Below the pieces are notes generated by a model. The model worked only from the letters and a program-made list of their open reading frames with translations, did no database searches and was not told the origin of the DNA. Positions 1 through 8,302 of a DNA stretch of 64,000 nucleotides are shown piece after piece. Source of the DNA: Promicromonospora panici (GTDB lineage Bacteria; Actinomycetota; Actinomycetes; Actinomycetales; Cellulomonadaceae); NCBI RefSeq assembly GCF_900608595.1, contig NZ_UWYY01000002.1, positions 124,001 to 188,000 of the forward strand, read 5' to 3'. Every line of letters starts with the position of its first letter. The stretch's first letter is position 1. Both the position numbers and the translations under genes were made by a program.

Positions 1-725
1 GCGGCCTCCTCCAGCGCCGGGACCGCCAGGTCGAGACCCGTCGCCCGCTCGGTGTGGTTCAGCGCCACCACCGTCGCCGGCGGGTACTGCGACTGCGAGA
101 GGTAGTGCGGCACGTGGACGGTGAAGCCCAGCGCGTCGTGCCCCGCCTCGCCCAGCCGGTACTCGAACAGCGCGGCCAGCGAGCCCGGCACCTTCACGCT
201 GCCGAACCAGGACGTGTAGTCGTCGACCAGGCCGGGCCGCGTGGCGTGCGCCGTCAGGGACAGCGGGCGGGTGTGCGGCAGCCCCATCGGGATGCCCTGG
301 ATGCCCACCACGAGGCTGACGCCGAACCGTTCGACCAGCTGGATGAGCCCGGCCACGACGCGCTCCCACTGCAGGTCCGGCTCCGCGCCGTGCAGCAGCA
401 GGAAGCCGGTGCCCTCGGCGTCCGTCAGGTGGTCGATCGCCAGGTAGGGCGCCTGGTAGTCCGCCCAGCGGTCCGAGTCGAAGATCATGGTCGCTCGCTT
501 GGAGCGGTAGTCGAGCAGCTGGTCGACGTCGAACGTCACCAGGCGCTCGACCCGGAACTCGTCGATGAGGTGCTCGACGGCGATGTCGCCGGCGCTGCCC
601 GCGTCCACGAATCCGCGGACGGCGTGCAGCAGGACGGGCCCGTCGGTGCTGCCGGGCACGCTGCGACCCAGCGTGCGCCCGACCGCTGCCTCGTCGACGT
701 CGTAGATGCCCTGGGGGTCAAGCAC
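1..725 (-). CDS. PAC2 family protein (partial, 3' end outside window)
   Basis: The reading frame begins at GTG 725 and runs off the left edge, giving about 241 residues. It opens VLDPQGIYDVDE and contains LLLHGAEPDLQWERV and a VVGIQGIPMGLPHTRP segment, the pattern of the actinobacterial PAC2 (proteasome assembly chaperone-like) family. These soluble proteins have a Rossmann-like fold and no firmly established biochemical role in bacteria. The opposite strand is also open here, but its translation is a low-complexity Arg/Val/Gln shadow. Family assignment is from remembered sequence character; the missing C-terminus limits certainty. Confidence 0.75.
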   Translation of the reverse strand, partial: MLDPQGIYDVDEAAVGRTLGRSVPGSTDGPVLLHAVRGFVDAGSAGDIAVEHLIDEFRVERLVTFDVDQLLDYRSKRATMIFDSDRWADYQAPYLAIDHLTDAEGTGFLLLHGAEPDLQWERVVAGLIQLVERFGVSLVVGIQGIPMGLPHTRPLSLTAHATRPGLVDDYTSWFGSVKVPGSLAALFEYRLGEAGHDALGFTVHVPHYLSQSQYPPATVVALNHTERATGLDLAVPALEEA

Positions 726-858
726 GTGCGCTCCCTCGCTCGTCGGAGTGTTCCCGATCACCCGGCACTACCGAGTGTCTGCTCAGGTCCAACGCCATGA
801 CGGCCAGGAGTCTTCCCGTTACGCCCTCAGCGTCGCGGGAACTCTACCGACCCGGCTC

Positions 859-1296
859 CTACCGGCCGGGCAGCCGGACCACGGAGACGAAGAAGTCGTC
901 GATCTGCCGCACCACGTCGATGAAGCGGTCGAAGTCCACGGGCTTGGTCACGTAGGCGTTCGCGTGCAGCGAGTAGGAGCCCACGACGTCCTCCTGGGCG
1001 TCCGACGTGGTGAGCACCACCACCGGGATGTGCCGCAGCATGGGGTCGCCCTTCGCGACGGCGAGCACCTCCATGCCGTCCATCTTGGGCAGGTTGAGAT
1101 CCAGCAGCACCAGGTCCGGTGTCGGTGCCTTCGCGTACTGCCCCTGCTTGCGCAAGAACTCCAGCGCGCTGACGCCGTCGCCGACGACCGACACGTTGTT
1201 GGGAACGCGGTGATCCTCGAACGCCTCCCGGGTCATCAGGACGTCGCCCGGGTCGTCCTCCACCAGGAGGATCTCCATCACGTTATGACCGCTCAC
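859..1296 (-). CDS. Rcp1-like single-domain response regulator
   Basis: A stand-alone receiver domain of 145 residues. The acidic pocket is ILLVEDDPGD (D14/D15), the phospho-acceptor is D66 in LLDLNLPKMDG, the switch threonines are T96/T97 and the conserved lysine is K118 in VTKPVD. There is no output domain, as in cyanobacterial Rcp1-type regulators, which work by protein-protein contact or phosphotransfer. It is the last gene of an operon after a phytochrome-type histidine kinase, 76 bp downstream of it, so that kinase is its likely partner. The start may be ATG 1278 (MEILLVEDD) rather than GTG 1296; neither has a strong ribosome site. Confidence 0.85.
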   Translation of the reverse strand: MSGHNVMEILLVEDDPGDVLMTREAFEDHRVPNNVSVVGDGVSALEFLRKQGQYAKAPTPDLVLLDLNLPKMDGMEVLAVAKGDPMLRHIPVVVLTTSDAQEDVVGSYSLHANAYVTKPVDFDRFIDVVRQIDDFFVSVVRLPGR

Positions 1297-1372
1297 GCCC
1301 GTACCTGTCCGCTGGATTCCGCAGCGGCGGACCCCTTCGTCGCGATCCGCCGTCGGCCCTGGTCAGGCCGCC

Positions 1373-3022
1373 TCATCCGAGCGTAGTCGACTGCGCCCGT
1401 TCGGTCGAAAGGCGCCCCCCGGCCGGCTGCCCCTGGCGCCGGGCCAGCGTGAACCGCACGATGGTGCCGCCCCCGGCCGCCGGCTCGATCCAGATCCGGC
1501 CCTTGTGGTACTCCACTATGCGTTTGACCAGCGACAGGCCGATGCCGGTGCCCGCGTACTGCTCACGCGAGTGCAGCCGCTGGAAGATGACGAAGACCCG
1601 CTCCGCGTACTGGGCGTCGATGCCGATGCCGTTGTCCACGACCGAGATCTCCCAGTGCGCGCGCATGCTCCGCACCTCGATGCGCACCATGGGCGGCCGT
1701 TCGGGGTGGCGGAACTTCAGCGAGTTGCCCACCAGGTTCACGAAGAGCTGCTGCAGCAGCGCACGCTCACCGTGCACGACCGGCATCGGGTCGTGCACGA
1801 TCTCGGCGCCCGTCTCGCGCACCCGTTCGGACAGCTCCGAGAGCGCGGCCGTCAGCACGCCCTCGAGGTCGACGTCCTCGCGCGCCACGCCGGTCCGACC
1901 CACCCGGGAGAAGCTCAGCAGGTCCTGGATGAGCCGCTGCATGCGTTTGGCGCCGTCGACGGCGAACTCGATGTACTGGTCGGCGCGATCGTCGAGGGAT
2001 CCGCCGTAGCGCTTCTGCAGGAGCTGCGTGAAGCTCGCGACCTTGCGCAAGGGCTCCTGCAGGTCGTGCGAGGCCACGTAGGCGAACTGCTCCAGGTCGC
2101 GGTTGGACCGCTCCAGCTCGCGCGCCTGCTCGCTGAGCAGGCCGTGCGCGTTCTCGACCTCCTGGTGCGAGAGCCTGATCTCCTCCACCTGGTGCACCAG
2201 GTCGCGGCGCATGTTCTCGACGTGCATGGCGAGGAGCGCAACCTCGCCCGCGCCCACGGGCCGGATCTCCCGGCGGATGCCACCGCTGCTCACCACCCGC
2301 ACGGCGGCGGTCAGCTCGGTCAGCGGCCGGATCACCCAGCCCTCCAGGGCCAGCCACATCATGGTGCCCATGAGCACGACGACCAGGACGAGCGTCGCGA
2401 CCGCGCCCAGCAGGAGCTGTTCCCAGACGGTACGGGTGGCCACTATCTCGTCGCGCTGCGCGCTCAGCTCCGCCAGGTAGTGCACGACGGCGGAGCGCGC
2501 GCTCTCGTACAACCGGTCGCCCTCGGCGGACGGCGGAGCCGTGCTGAGCAGCTCCATCCGGCAGGCGATCTGGCCGGCGGGCGCCGCCTCGACGGCGGCG
2601 ACCACGGGTTCGGCGTACTGGTCGAACCAGGCGTCCGTGCGGCGCATCGCGTCCTCGTAGGCCAGCGCCACCTCGGCGTCGGCGTCCAGCGCGCGCCGCT
2701 CGACGTCGGCCAGGAGCATGATGCGGCCACTCGACCCCACCGCACGCGTCCATGGCTCGAGCGCGGCCGGGTCGCACGTGGCCCGGTAGGCACGCAGCGA
2801 CGCCTCGGCGTCGCCCAGCGCGAGCGACGCGCGCTCGCCGTCGACCAGCGCGCGGTAGTACGGGCCGTCGGCCCGGGCGTCGAGGCCGCGCGACTGGACC
2901 AGGGCGAGGATCGCCACCGCCAGCGCGATCACGAGCATGGCGGCCACCGCGCCGAGCAGCCTGGCGAGCCGGCGACGCATGGACACACCGGTGAACCGGT
3001 GCTCGTCGGGCACGAGCGTCAT
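1373..3022 (-). CDS. Membrane sensor histidine kinase (HAMP, HisKA, HATPase)
   Basis: A 549-residue kinase. One membrane segment lies near the N-terminus ([20 protein letters not shown]) and a second near residue 210-235, bracketing an extracytoplasmic sensor region. A HAMP linker, a short coiled coil and the H-box [16 protein letters not shown] (His near 318) follow. The ATPase has an N-box ([11 protein letters not shown]) and VVDNGIGID / GTGIGLSLV glycine boxes. The SHDLQEPL signature is that of the phytochrome-related kinases that pair with Rcp1-type regulators. I chose ATG 3022 because it overlaps the stop of the preceding phosphatase gene as ATGA; GTG 3034 is also possible. The signal sensed is unknown. 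Confidence 0.9.
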   Translation of the reverse strand: MTLVPDEHRFTGVSMRRRLARLLGAVAAMLVIALAVAILALVQSRGLDARADGPYYRALVDGERASLALGDAEASLRAYRATCDPAALEPWTRAVGSSGRIMLLADVERRALDADAEVALAYEDAMRRTDAWFDQYAEPVVAAVEAAPAGQIACRMELLSTAPPSAEGDRLYESARSAVVHYLAELSAQRDEIVATRTVWEQLLLGAVATLVLVVVLMGTMMWLALEGWVIRPLTELTAAVRVVSSGGIRREIRPVGAGEVALLAMHVENMRRDLVHQVEEIRLSHQEVENAHGLLSEQARELERSNRDLEQFAYVASHDLQEPLRKVASFTQLLQKRYGGSLDDRADQYIEFAVDGAKRMQRLIQDLLSFSRVGRTGVAREDVDLEGVLTAALSELSERVRETGAEIVHDPMPVVHGERALLQQLFVNLVGNSLKFRHPERPPMVRIEVRSMRAHWEISVVDNGIGIDAQYAERVFVIFQRLHSREQYAGTGIGLSLVKRIVEYHKGRIWIEPAAGGGTIVRFTLARRQGQPAGGRLSTERAQSTTLG

Positions 3023-4398
3023 GCCCGCGACCACTCCACCGAGTCGGCCAGGGTCGAGGTCCGTTCAGCGGGACCTGTCGCGCCGGCGCCGGCCCAGCCG
3101 ACGAAGAGGAGCGCCGCGTCGTCGACCAGGGGGCCGCCGTGCAGCTCGCGCACGCGGCGCAGCACCCGGGTCACGACCTCGTCGGTGCCCTGGTCCATCT
3201 CGCGCTCCACGACGCTGCGCAGGCCGTGCGCGCCGAGGCGCGGCATCCGCCCGTGGGCGCTGGCGAGGACCGGCGTGCCCTTCGGGTCGGCGCCGACCGC
3301 CGCCTCCACCAGCCCGTCCGTGTAGAGCACCGCCGTCCACACCTCCGGCAGCTCGACGGTGTGCGCCGTCCAGCCGCCGTCCACAGGGATGCCGAGCGCG
3401 CGACCGCGGCGGGCCGACGACAGCTCCTCGCAGTGGTGCGTGACCAGCACCGCCGCCTCCGCCGAGACCTGGGGCACCACGAGCAGCGGCGGCAGGTGCC
3501 CGGCGAGGTAGACGTCCATGCGCCGGCGGTCCGGCGAGATCACCGCCTGGCAGATCGTGACGAACACCTCGGGCCGGCCGCGCTCCGCCAGGAGGACCCG
3601 CTCCAGCAGCGGCAGGACGTCGTCGGCCGGCGTGTCCGCCAGCACGAGGGTGCGCCACGCCGTCCGCATGGCCGCGCCGAGCGCCGCCTCGTCCGGGCCG
3701 TGGCCCGCGACGTCGCCGATGACCGTGACGAGCGTGCCGTCCGGACGCTCCACCGTGTCGAAGAAGTCGCCGCCCAGCAGGCCGTTGCCCCCGGGCAGGT
3801 AGCCCACCATCACGGATACCCGCTCGTCGGTGACCAGCTCCTTGGGCAGGAGCGCCCGCTCCAGCCGGGCGGTCTCGGCGGCGCGCACCTCGCTGCGGAA
3901 CAGCGCGATCTGCTGGGCAGCGGACCGCCGTCGCAGCGTCGCGTACCGGAGGCAGCGTGCCAGCGCGTCGCCGTCCACGTCGCCCTTGACGAGGTAGTCG
4001 TCGGCCCCGTTGGCGACGGCGGCGGCACCCAGGTCGTGCGCCGTGTTGCCGGTCAGCACGACGACGGCGGGCTGCACCGGCAGCACCTCGACACCGTCGA
4101 TGATGCGGCGCAGGGCGCCCAGCCCCTCGGCGTCGGGCAGGCCCAGGTCGAGCAGCAGGCAGTCCACCGAGACCATCGACAGGATCCCGAGGGCCTCGTC
4201 GACGGACCGGGCCCGGTGCAGGTCAGCGCGGAGATCGGCCTCCACGTCGGCGTCGGCGAGCAGCTCGCTCACCAGGAACGCGTCGGCGTCGTCGTCCTCG
4301 ACGAGGAGGACCGAGATCGGACCGTCGATCCAGGACGGGCGCGCCTCGGATCCGGGCCCACCTCCGGGCCCCGCAGTACCCGCCCCGCCCAGTGCCAT
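3019..4398 (-). CDS. Receiver-PP2C (RsbU/SpoIIE-type) serine phosphatase
   Basis: A 459-residue protein with an N-terminal receiver (ISVLLVEDDDADAF near 28; phospho-Asp in CLLLDLGLPD) and a short helical linker. A SpoIIE/RsbU-type PP2C phosphatase follows, with metal-binding motifs GGDFFDTVERPDG, VIGDVAGHGPDEA and VLYTDGLVEA. Such proteins dephosphorylate anti-sigma-factor antagonists in partner-switching pathways when the receiver is phosphorylated; that role is family knowledge. It is the first gene of the three-gene signalling operon and is translationally coupled (ATGA) to the kinase. No anti-sigma or antagonist gene is visible nearby, so the downstream target is not known. Confidence 0.88.
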   Translation of the reverse strand: MALGGAGTAGPGGGPGSEARPSWIDGPISVLLVEDDDADAFLVSELLADADVEADLRADLHRARSVDEALGILSMVSVDCLLLDLGLPDAEGLGALRRIIDGVEVLPVQPAVVVLTGNTAHDLGAAAVANGADDYLVKGDVDGDALARCLRYATLRRRSAAQQIALFRSEVRAAETARLERALLPKELVTDERVSVMVGYLPGGNGLLGGDFFDTVERPDGTLVTVIGDVAGHGPDEAALGAAMRTAWRTLVLADTPADDVLPLLERVLLAERGRPEVFVTICQAVISPDRRRMDVYLAGHLPPLLVVPQVSAEAAVLVTHHCEELSSARRGRALGIPVDGGWTAHTVELPEVWTAVLYTDGLVEAAVGADPKGTPVLASAHGRMPRLGAHGLRSVVEREMDQGTDEVVTRVLRRVRELHGGPLVDDAALLFVGWAGAGATGPAERTSTLADSVEWSRA

Positions 4399-4519
4399 GG
4401 CGGCGATCCTATCCAGCGAGATGACGCCGTGTCAGCGGACAGGCCGAGAGGTGCGCGATAATGGTCGGCCGGTTGATTGCGACCTAGGCTTTTTCGCTGG
4501 TGAACCACGGAGGTAGGGC

Positions 4520-6775
4520 GTGACGGGAATCGCGGGCGAGCTCGCCCACGAGCAGGCAGTCGTCGACACGATGTACGTCCGGTTGGACACTCTGCGCGGC
4601 ACGACCGCGGACCGCCTGCGGGACGTGCGGCTCGCGGGCGCTCAGGGCACGCACCAGAACCGCAGCGAGCGCGACGCGTTCGCCACGCTCTACGAGGACC
4701 GGGCCGCGCAGCTCGACGCCGTCGAGGACCGGCTGGTCTTCGGCCGCCTCGACCTGTCCGACGGCGCCACACGGTACGTCGGGCGCATCGGCCTGACGGA
4801 CGCCGAGCACCGCTCGATGCTGACCGACTGGCGCGCGCCGGCCGCCGAGGCCTTCTACCGGGCCACGGCGCTGCACCCCGGCGACGTCCACCGGCGTCGC
4901 CACCTGGTCACCAAGGGGCGCTCGGTGACCGGCCTGGAGGACGAGGTGCTCGACCTCGACGCGGAGATCGACGCCGACGCGCTGTCCGGCGAGGGCGCGC
5001 TGCTCGCGGCGATGGCCCAGGGCCGCACCGGCCGGATGACCGACATCGTCGCGACGATCCAGGCCGAGCAGGACCGCATCATCCGCTCCGACCTGACCGG
5101 GGCGCTGGTGGTCCAGGGTGGCCCCGGAACGGGCAAGACGGCGGTGGCGCTGCACCGCGCCGCATACCTGCTGTACGCGCACCGGCGTCTGCTGGAGCGA
5201 TCCGGCGTGCTCGTGGTGGGCCCGTCCAGCGCGTTCCTGCGGTACATCGACCAGGTGCTGCCCTCGCTGGGCGAGACCGGCGTCGTGTCCACGACGGTCG
5301 GCGACCTCATCCCCGGCATCCGGGCGACCGCCGTCGACGAGGGGCAGGTGGCCCGGCTCAAGGGGCTGCTCCTGTGGCGCAAGGTCATCCGGCGGGCGGT
5401 GCGCGCGCGGGAGCGCGTGCCGCAGCAGGAGGTCCCCGTGCGGGTCGAGGGGCACGACTTCGTGATTCGGCCCCGCGACGTCGGCGACGCGATAGCGCGC
5501 GCCCGCCGCACGCACAAGCCACACAACCTGGCGCGCGGCGTGTTCGTGCGCGACATGCTCGACCGCCTCACCGACCAGTACCGCGACTTCACGGGCGACT
5601 CGCTGTCGGGCGAGGACCGCGCCTCGGTGTTCGAGGACCTGCGGTCGGACCGCGCCGTCCGCGTGGCGCTCAACCTCGCCTGGCTGCCGATCACGCCCGA
5701 GAAGCTGGTCACCGACCTGTACGCCAAGCCGCACCGGCTGGCCGAGGCCGCGCCGGAGCTGACCGCGCGCGAGCGGCGCCTGCTGTTCCGGGAGCCGGGC
5801 GCGCCGTGGACGGAGTCCGACGTGCCGATTCTCGACGAGGCGTACGAGCTGCTCGGCGAGGACGACTCGGTGGCCCTGGCCGAGGCCCGCAACCGCGAGG
5901 CCGAGCAGGCCCGCGAGATCGAGTACGCGCGCAACGTGCTGTCCACGACGGGTGCCGGCGACGGCCTGGTCGACGCCGAGACCCTGGCCGCCCGGTTCGC
6001 CGCGTCCGGCCCGACCCTGACGACGGCGGAGCGCGCGGCGGGCGACCGCGCCTGGACGTACGGCCACGTGGTGGTCGACGAGGCGCAGGAGCTCTCCCCC
6101 ATGGCCTGGCGCGCCCTGGTGCGCCGGGTCCCGACCCGGTCGATGACGATCGTCGGCGACGTCGCCCAGACGTCCTCGGCCGCGGGGGCGCGCAGCTGGG
6201 ACCGGATGCTCACCCCGCTGCTGCGCGACGGCTGGCGGCTGGCAGAGCTCACGGTCTCCTACCGCACGCCGTCCACGGTCGCCGACACGGCGCAACGGGT
6301 CGCGCGGGCCGCCGCCCTGCCCGTCTCCGACCTGCGCGCCGCGCGCGACGTCGAGGGCTCCCTCACCGCCGTCCGCACCGAGCCGGGTCCGGACGGCCGG
6401 ACGGACGACGGCGTGGTGGTCACCGAGGCCCTCGGCCTCGTCAAGGAGCTGGTCGGGCCCGACGCCGGCCGGGTCGCCGTCGTGGCACCGGCCGACGACG
6501 TCGCGCGGCTGGCCGAGGCGATCGCCGTCGCCCTGCCCGACGCGGTCGGCGCCGCGGAGGCGGCCCGCCTGGCGGCGCAGCGTCCGGAGGACGCCCAGGT
6601 GACGGTGCTCGCGCCGCGCCAGACCAAGGGGCTGGAGTTCGACGCCGTCGTGCTGGTGGAGCCGGCCGCTGTCGCCGAGGGCGCCGGCGGGACGAGCGAC
6701 CTCTACGTCGCGATGACCCGTCCGACGCAGCGCCTGGTGGTAGTGCACTCGAGAGGCCTCCCGGAAGGCTTTTGA
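4520..6775 (+). CDS. helR: HelD/HelR-type RNA polymerase recycling motor ATPase
   Basis: A 751-residue superfamily 1 (UvrD-like) ATPase. The N-terminus is a long helical arm with conserved YVGRIGLTD and DWRAPAAEAFYRA segments. Walker A GGPGTGKTAVALHR lies near residues 199-212, Walker B VVVDEAQELSP near 516, and a C-terminal UvrD_C-like part holds TKGLEFDAVVLVEP and DLYVAMTRPTQRL. This layout is that of HelD proteins, which dissociate stalled RNA polymerase; the actinobacterial HelR branch can also protect polymerase from rifamycins. Start GTG 4520 follows a GGAGG ribosome site. I see no rifamycin-associated palindrome upstream. The HelR rather than generic HelD label is less certain than the family. 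Confidence 0.85.
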   Translation: MTGIAGELAHEQAVVDTMYVRLDTLRGTTADRLRDVRLAGAQGTHQNRSERDAFATLYEDRAAQLDAVEDRLVFGRLDLSDGATRYVGRIGLTDAEHRSMLTDWRAPAAEAFYRATALHPGDVHRRRHLVTKGRSVTGLEDEVLDLDAEIDADALSGEGALLAAMAQGRTGRMTDIVATIQAEQDRIIRSDLTGALVVQGGPGTGKTAVALHRAAYLLYAHRRLLERSGVLVVGPSSAFLRYIDQVLPSLGETGVVSTTVGDLIPGIRATAVDEGQVARLKGLLLWRKVIRRAVRARERVPQQEVPVRVEGHDFVIRPRDVGDAIARARRTHKPHNLARGVFVRDMLDRLTDQYRDFTGDSLSGEDRASVFEDLRSDRAVRVALNLAWLPITPEKLVTDLYAKPHRLAEAAPELTARERRLLFREPGAPWTESDVPILDEAYELLGEDDSVALAEARNREAEQAREIEYARNVLSTTGAGDGLVDAETLAARFAASGPTLTTAERAAGDRAWTYGHVVVDEAQELSPMAWRALVRRVPTRSMTIVGDVAQTSSAAGARSWDRMLTPLLRDGWRLAELTVSYRTPSTVADTAQRVARAAALPVSDLRAARDVEGSLTAVRTEPGPDGRTDDGVVVTEALGLVKELVGPDAGRVAVVAPADDVARLAEAIAVALPDAVGAAEAARLAAQRPEDAQVTVLAPRQTKGLEFDAVVLVEPAAVAEGAGGTSDLYVAMTRPTQRLVVVHSRGLPEGF

Positions 6776-6778
6776 CCG

Positions 6779-6849
6779 CCTTGGTTGTGAGCGTGACCGT
6801 AGCGACTACGTGCCCGTTTTAGGCGCAACGGTCACGCTCACAACCAAGG
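6779..6849. repeat. Long stem-loop repeat, family A copy 1
   Basis: A perfect 22-bp inverted repeat (arms 6779-6800 and 6828-6849) encloses a 27-nt loop (6801-6827). It lies 3 bp after the helR stop and about 70 bp before serA, so it probably ends helR transcription. There is no U-tract after the stem. A second copy at 16600-16668 shares 25 of 27 loop positions and has a changed but still self-complementary stem. I know no name for this family. Confidence 0.9.
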
Positions 6850-6920
6850 GGTGTCCCAGTGGGCGGGACGTAGGGGCTATCCGTTTGTTGCTTCCGCTGT
6901 ACCTGGCGCACCATGGGTCC

Positions 6921-8159
6921 GTGCAGCGAGCCCTCCTCCTCGAGAACGTCCACCCCACCTCCGTCCCGATCCTCGAATCGGCCGGGTACGAGGTCGACTA
7001 CCGCAAGGGAGCGCTGGACGAGGACGAGCTGATCGCCGCGCTCGACGGCGTCCAGCTCCTGGGCATCCGGTCCAAGACCGAGGTGACCGCGCGCGTGCTG
7101 TCCGAGGCGACCGACCTCGTCGGCGTCGGCGCCTTCAGCATCGGCACCAACCAGATCAACCTGACCGCCGCCGCGCACCGCGGGATCGCCGTCTTCAACG
7201 CGCCGTTCTCCAACACCCGCTCGGTGGTGGAGCTCGCGATCGCGGAGATCATCTCGCTCACGCGCCGCATGACGGAACGCGACCGCGCCCTGCACGCGGG
7301 CATCTGGGACAAGTCCGCCGAGGGCTCGCACGAGGTGCGCGGGCGCACGCTCGGCATCGTCGGCTACGGCAACATCGGCTCGCAGCTCTCCGTGCTCGCC
7401 GAGAACCTGGGCATGTCCGTCGTCTTCTACGACACCCAGGAGAAGCTGGCGCTCGGCAACGCGCGCCGCGCGGAGACGCTCGACGAGCTCCTGGAGACCG
7501 CCGACATCGTGACGCTGCACGTCGACGGGCGCTCGGGCAACGCGGGGCTGTTCGGCGCCAAGCAGTTCGCCCGGATGAAGCAGGACGCGATCTTCCTCAA
7601 CCTGTGCCGCGGGTTCGTGGTCGACGTCGACTCGCTGGCGGAGCACATCACCTCCGGCCACCTCTCGGGTGCCGCCGTCGACGTCTTCCCCGCGGAGCCG
7701 AAGAAGCGCGGCGACGCGTTCGAGTCGGTGCTGCGCGGCCTGCCGAACGTGATCCTGACGCCCCACGTGGGCGGCTCCACGGAGGAGGCGCAGGAGGCGA
7801 TCGGCCAGTTCGTCGCCAAGAAGCTGAGCGACTACATCACCACCGGCTCGACGATGCTCAGCGTCAACCTGCCGAACCTCCAGCTCGAGCACACGGGCGT
7901 GGGCCGCATCAAGCTGCTGCACCGCAACGTGCCCGGGGTGCTGGCCACGGTGAACCAGATCTTCGCCGACCACGGCGCGAACATCGAGGGCCAGATGCTC
8001 GCCACGCGCGGCGACATCGGCTACGTGGTCACCGACATCTCCGACGTGACCGAGCGGGGCGCGTCCAAGAAGCTGCAGGCGCTGGACACGACGATCCGGC
8101 TGCGCATCCGCGACGCCTTCGAGCGCCCGGAGTTCCCGCCGGGCCCGGCCGCCCGCTGA
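6921..8159 (+). CDS. serA: D-3-phosphoglycerate dehydrogenase (short, ACT-ended form)
   Basis: A 412-residue enzyme that oxidises 3-phosphoglycerate to 3-phosphohydroxypyruvate, the first step of serine synthesis. The NAD-binding motif LGIVGYGNIGSQL lies near 143, an active-site Arg in LNLCRGFVVDVD, and the catalytic His in LTPHVGGSTEEA near 281. A C-terminal ACT domain begins at IKLLHRNVPGVLATV (about 330), which in this family binds serine as feedback inhibitor. The length matches the E. coli-type enzyme, not the longer mycobacterial form. I chose GTG 6921 because upstream in-frame codons run into the stem-loop repeat; the ribosome site is weak. Confidence 0.92.
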   Translation: MQRALLLENVHPTSVPILESAGYEVDYRKGALDEDELIAALDGVQLLGIRSKTEVTARVLSEATDLVGVGAFSIGTNQINLTAAAHRGIAVFNAPFSNTRSVVELAIAEIISLTRRMTERDRALHAGIWDKSAEGSHEVRGRTLGIVGYGNIGSQLSVLAENLGMSVVFYDTQEKLALGNARRAETLDELLETADIVTLHVDGRSGNAGLFGAKQFARMKQDAIFLNLCRGFVVDVDSLAEHITSGHLSGAAVDVFPAEPKKRGDAFESVLRGLPNVILTPHVGGSTEEAQEAIGQFVAKKLSDYITTGSTMLSVNLPNLQLEHTGVGRIKLLHRNVPGVLATVNQIFADHGANIEGQMLATRGDIGYVVTDISDVTERGASKKLQALDTTIRLRIRDAFERPEFPPGPAAR

Positions 8160-8177
8160 CCCCGGCACCCCGCCTGC

Positions 8178-8287
8178 CGAGGTAGGAGTGTGGCGAGGTA
8201 GGACCCCAGCGGAACCCACTCCGCTGGGGTCCTACCTCGCCACACTCCTACCTCGCCACACTCCTACCTCGCCACACTCCTACCTCG
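8178..8287. terminator. Tandem-unit hairpin between convergent genes, family B copy 1
   Basis: Perfect 36-bp arms (8178-8213 and 8220-8255) enclose a 6-nt loop. The right arm is extended by direct copies of a 16-bp unit (TCCTACCTCGCCACAC) at 8230, 8246 and 8262 plus a partial copy ending at 8287. It sits between the 3' ends of serA (+) and the sulfotransferase gene (-), the position of a bidirectional terminator. A second member with a related 16-bp unit is at 56251-56376. It has no spacers, so it is not a CRISPR array. Confidence 0.85.
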
Positions 8288-8302
8288 GCGGGAGGGGGTG
8301 GG

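Noticed and set aside
1505..3325. Long plus-strand open frame (606 codons) over the sensor kinase and phosphatase genes
   Set aside because: Translation is low-complexity Arg/Val/His/Gln with no motifs; it is the GC-rich shadow of clear minus-strand signalling genes.
4484..6748. Minus-strand open frame of 754 codons opposite helR
   Set aside because: Composition is that of an antisense shadow, while the plus strand has a full helicase-like ATPase.
8230..8287. Regular direct repeats that could suggest a CRISPR array
   Set aside because: Units are 16 bp, head to tail, without spacers, and form one arm of a hairpin; no cas genes are present.
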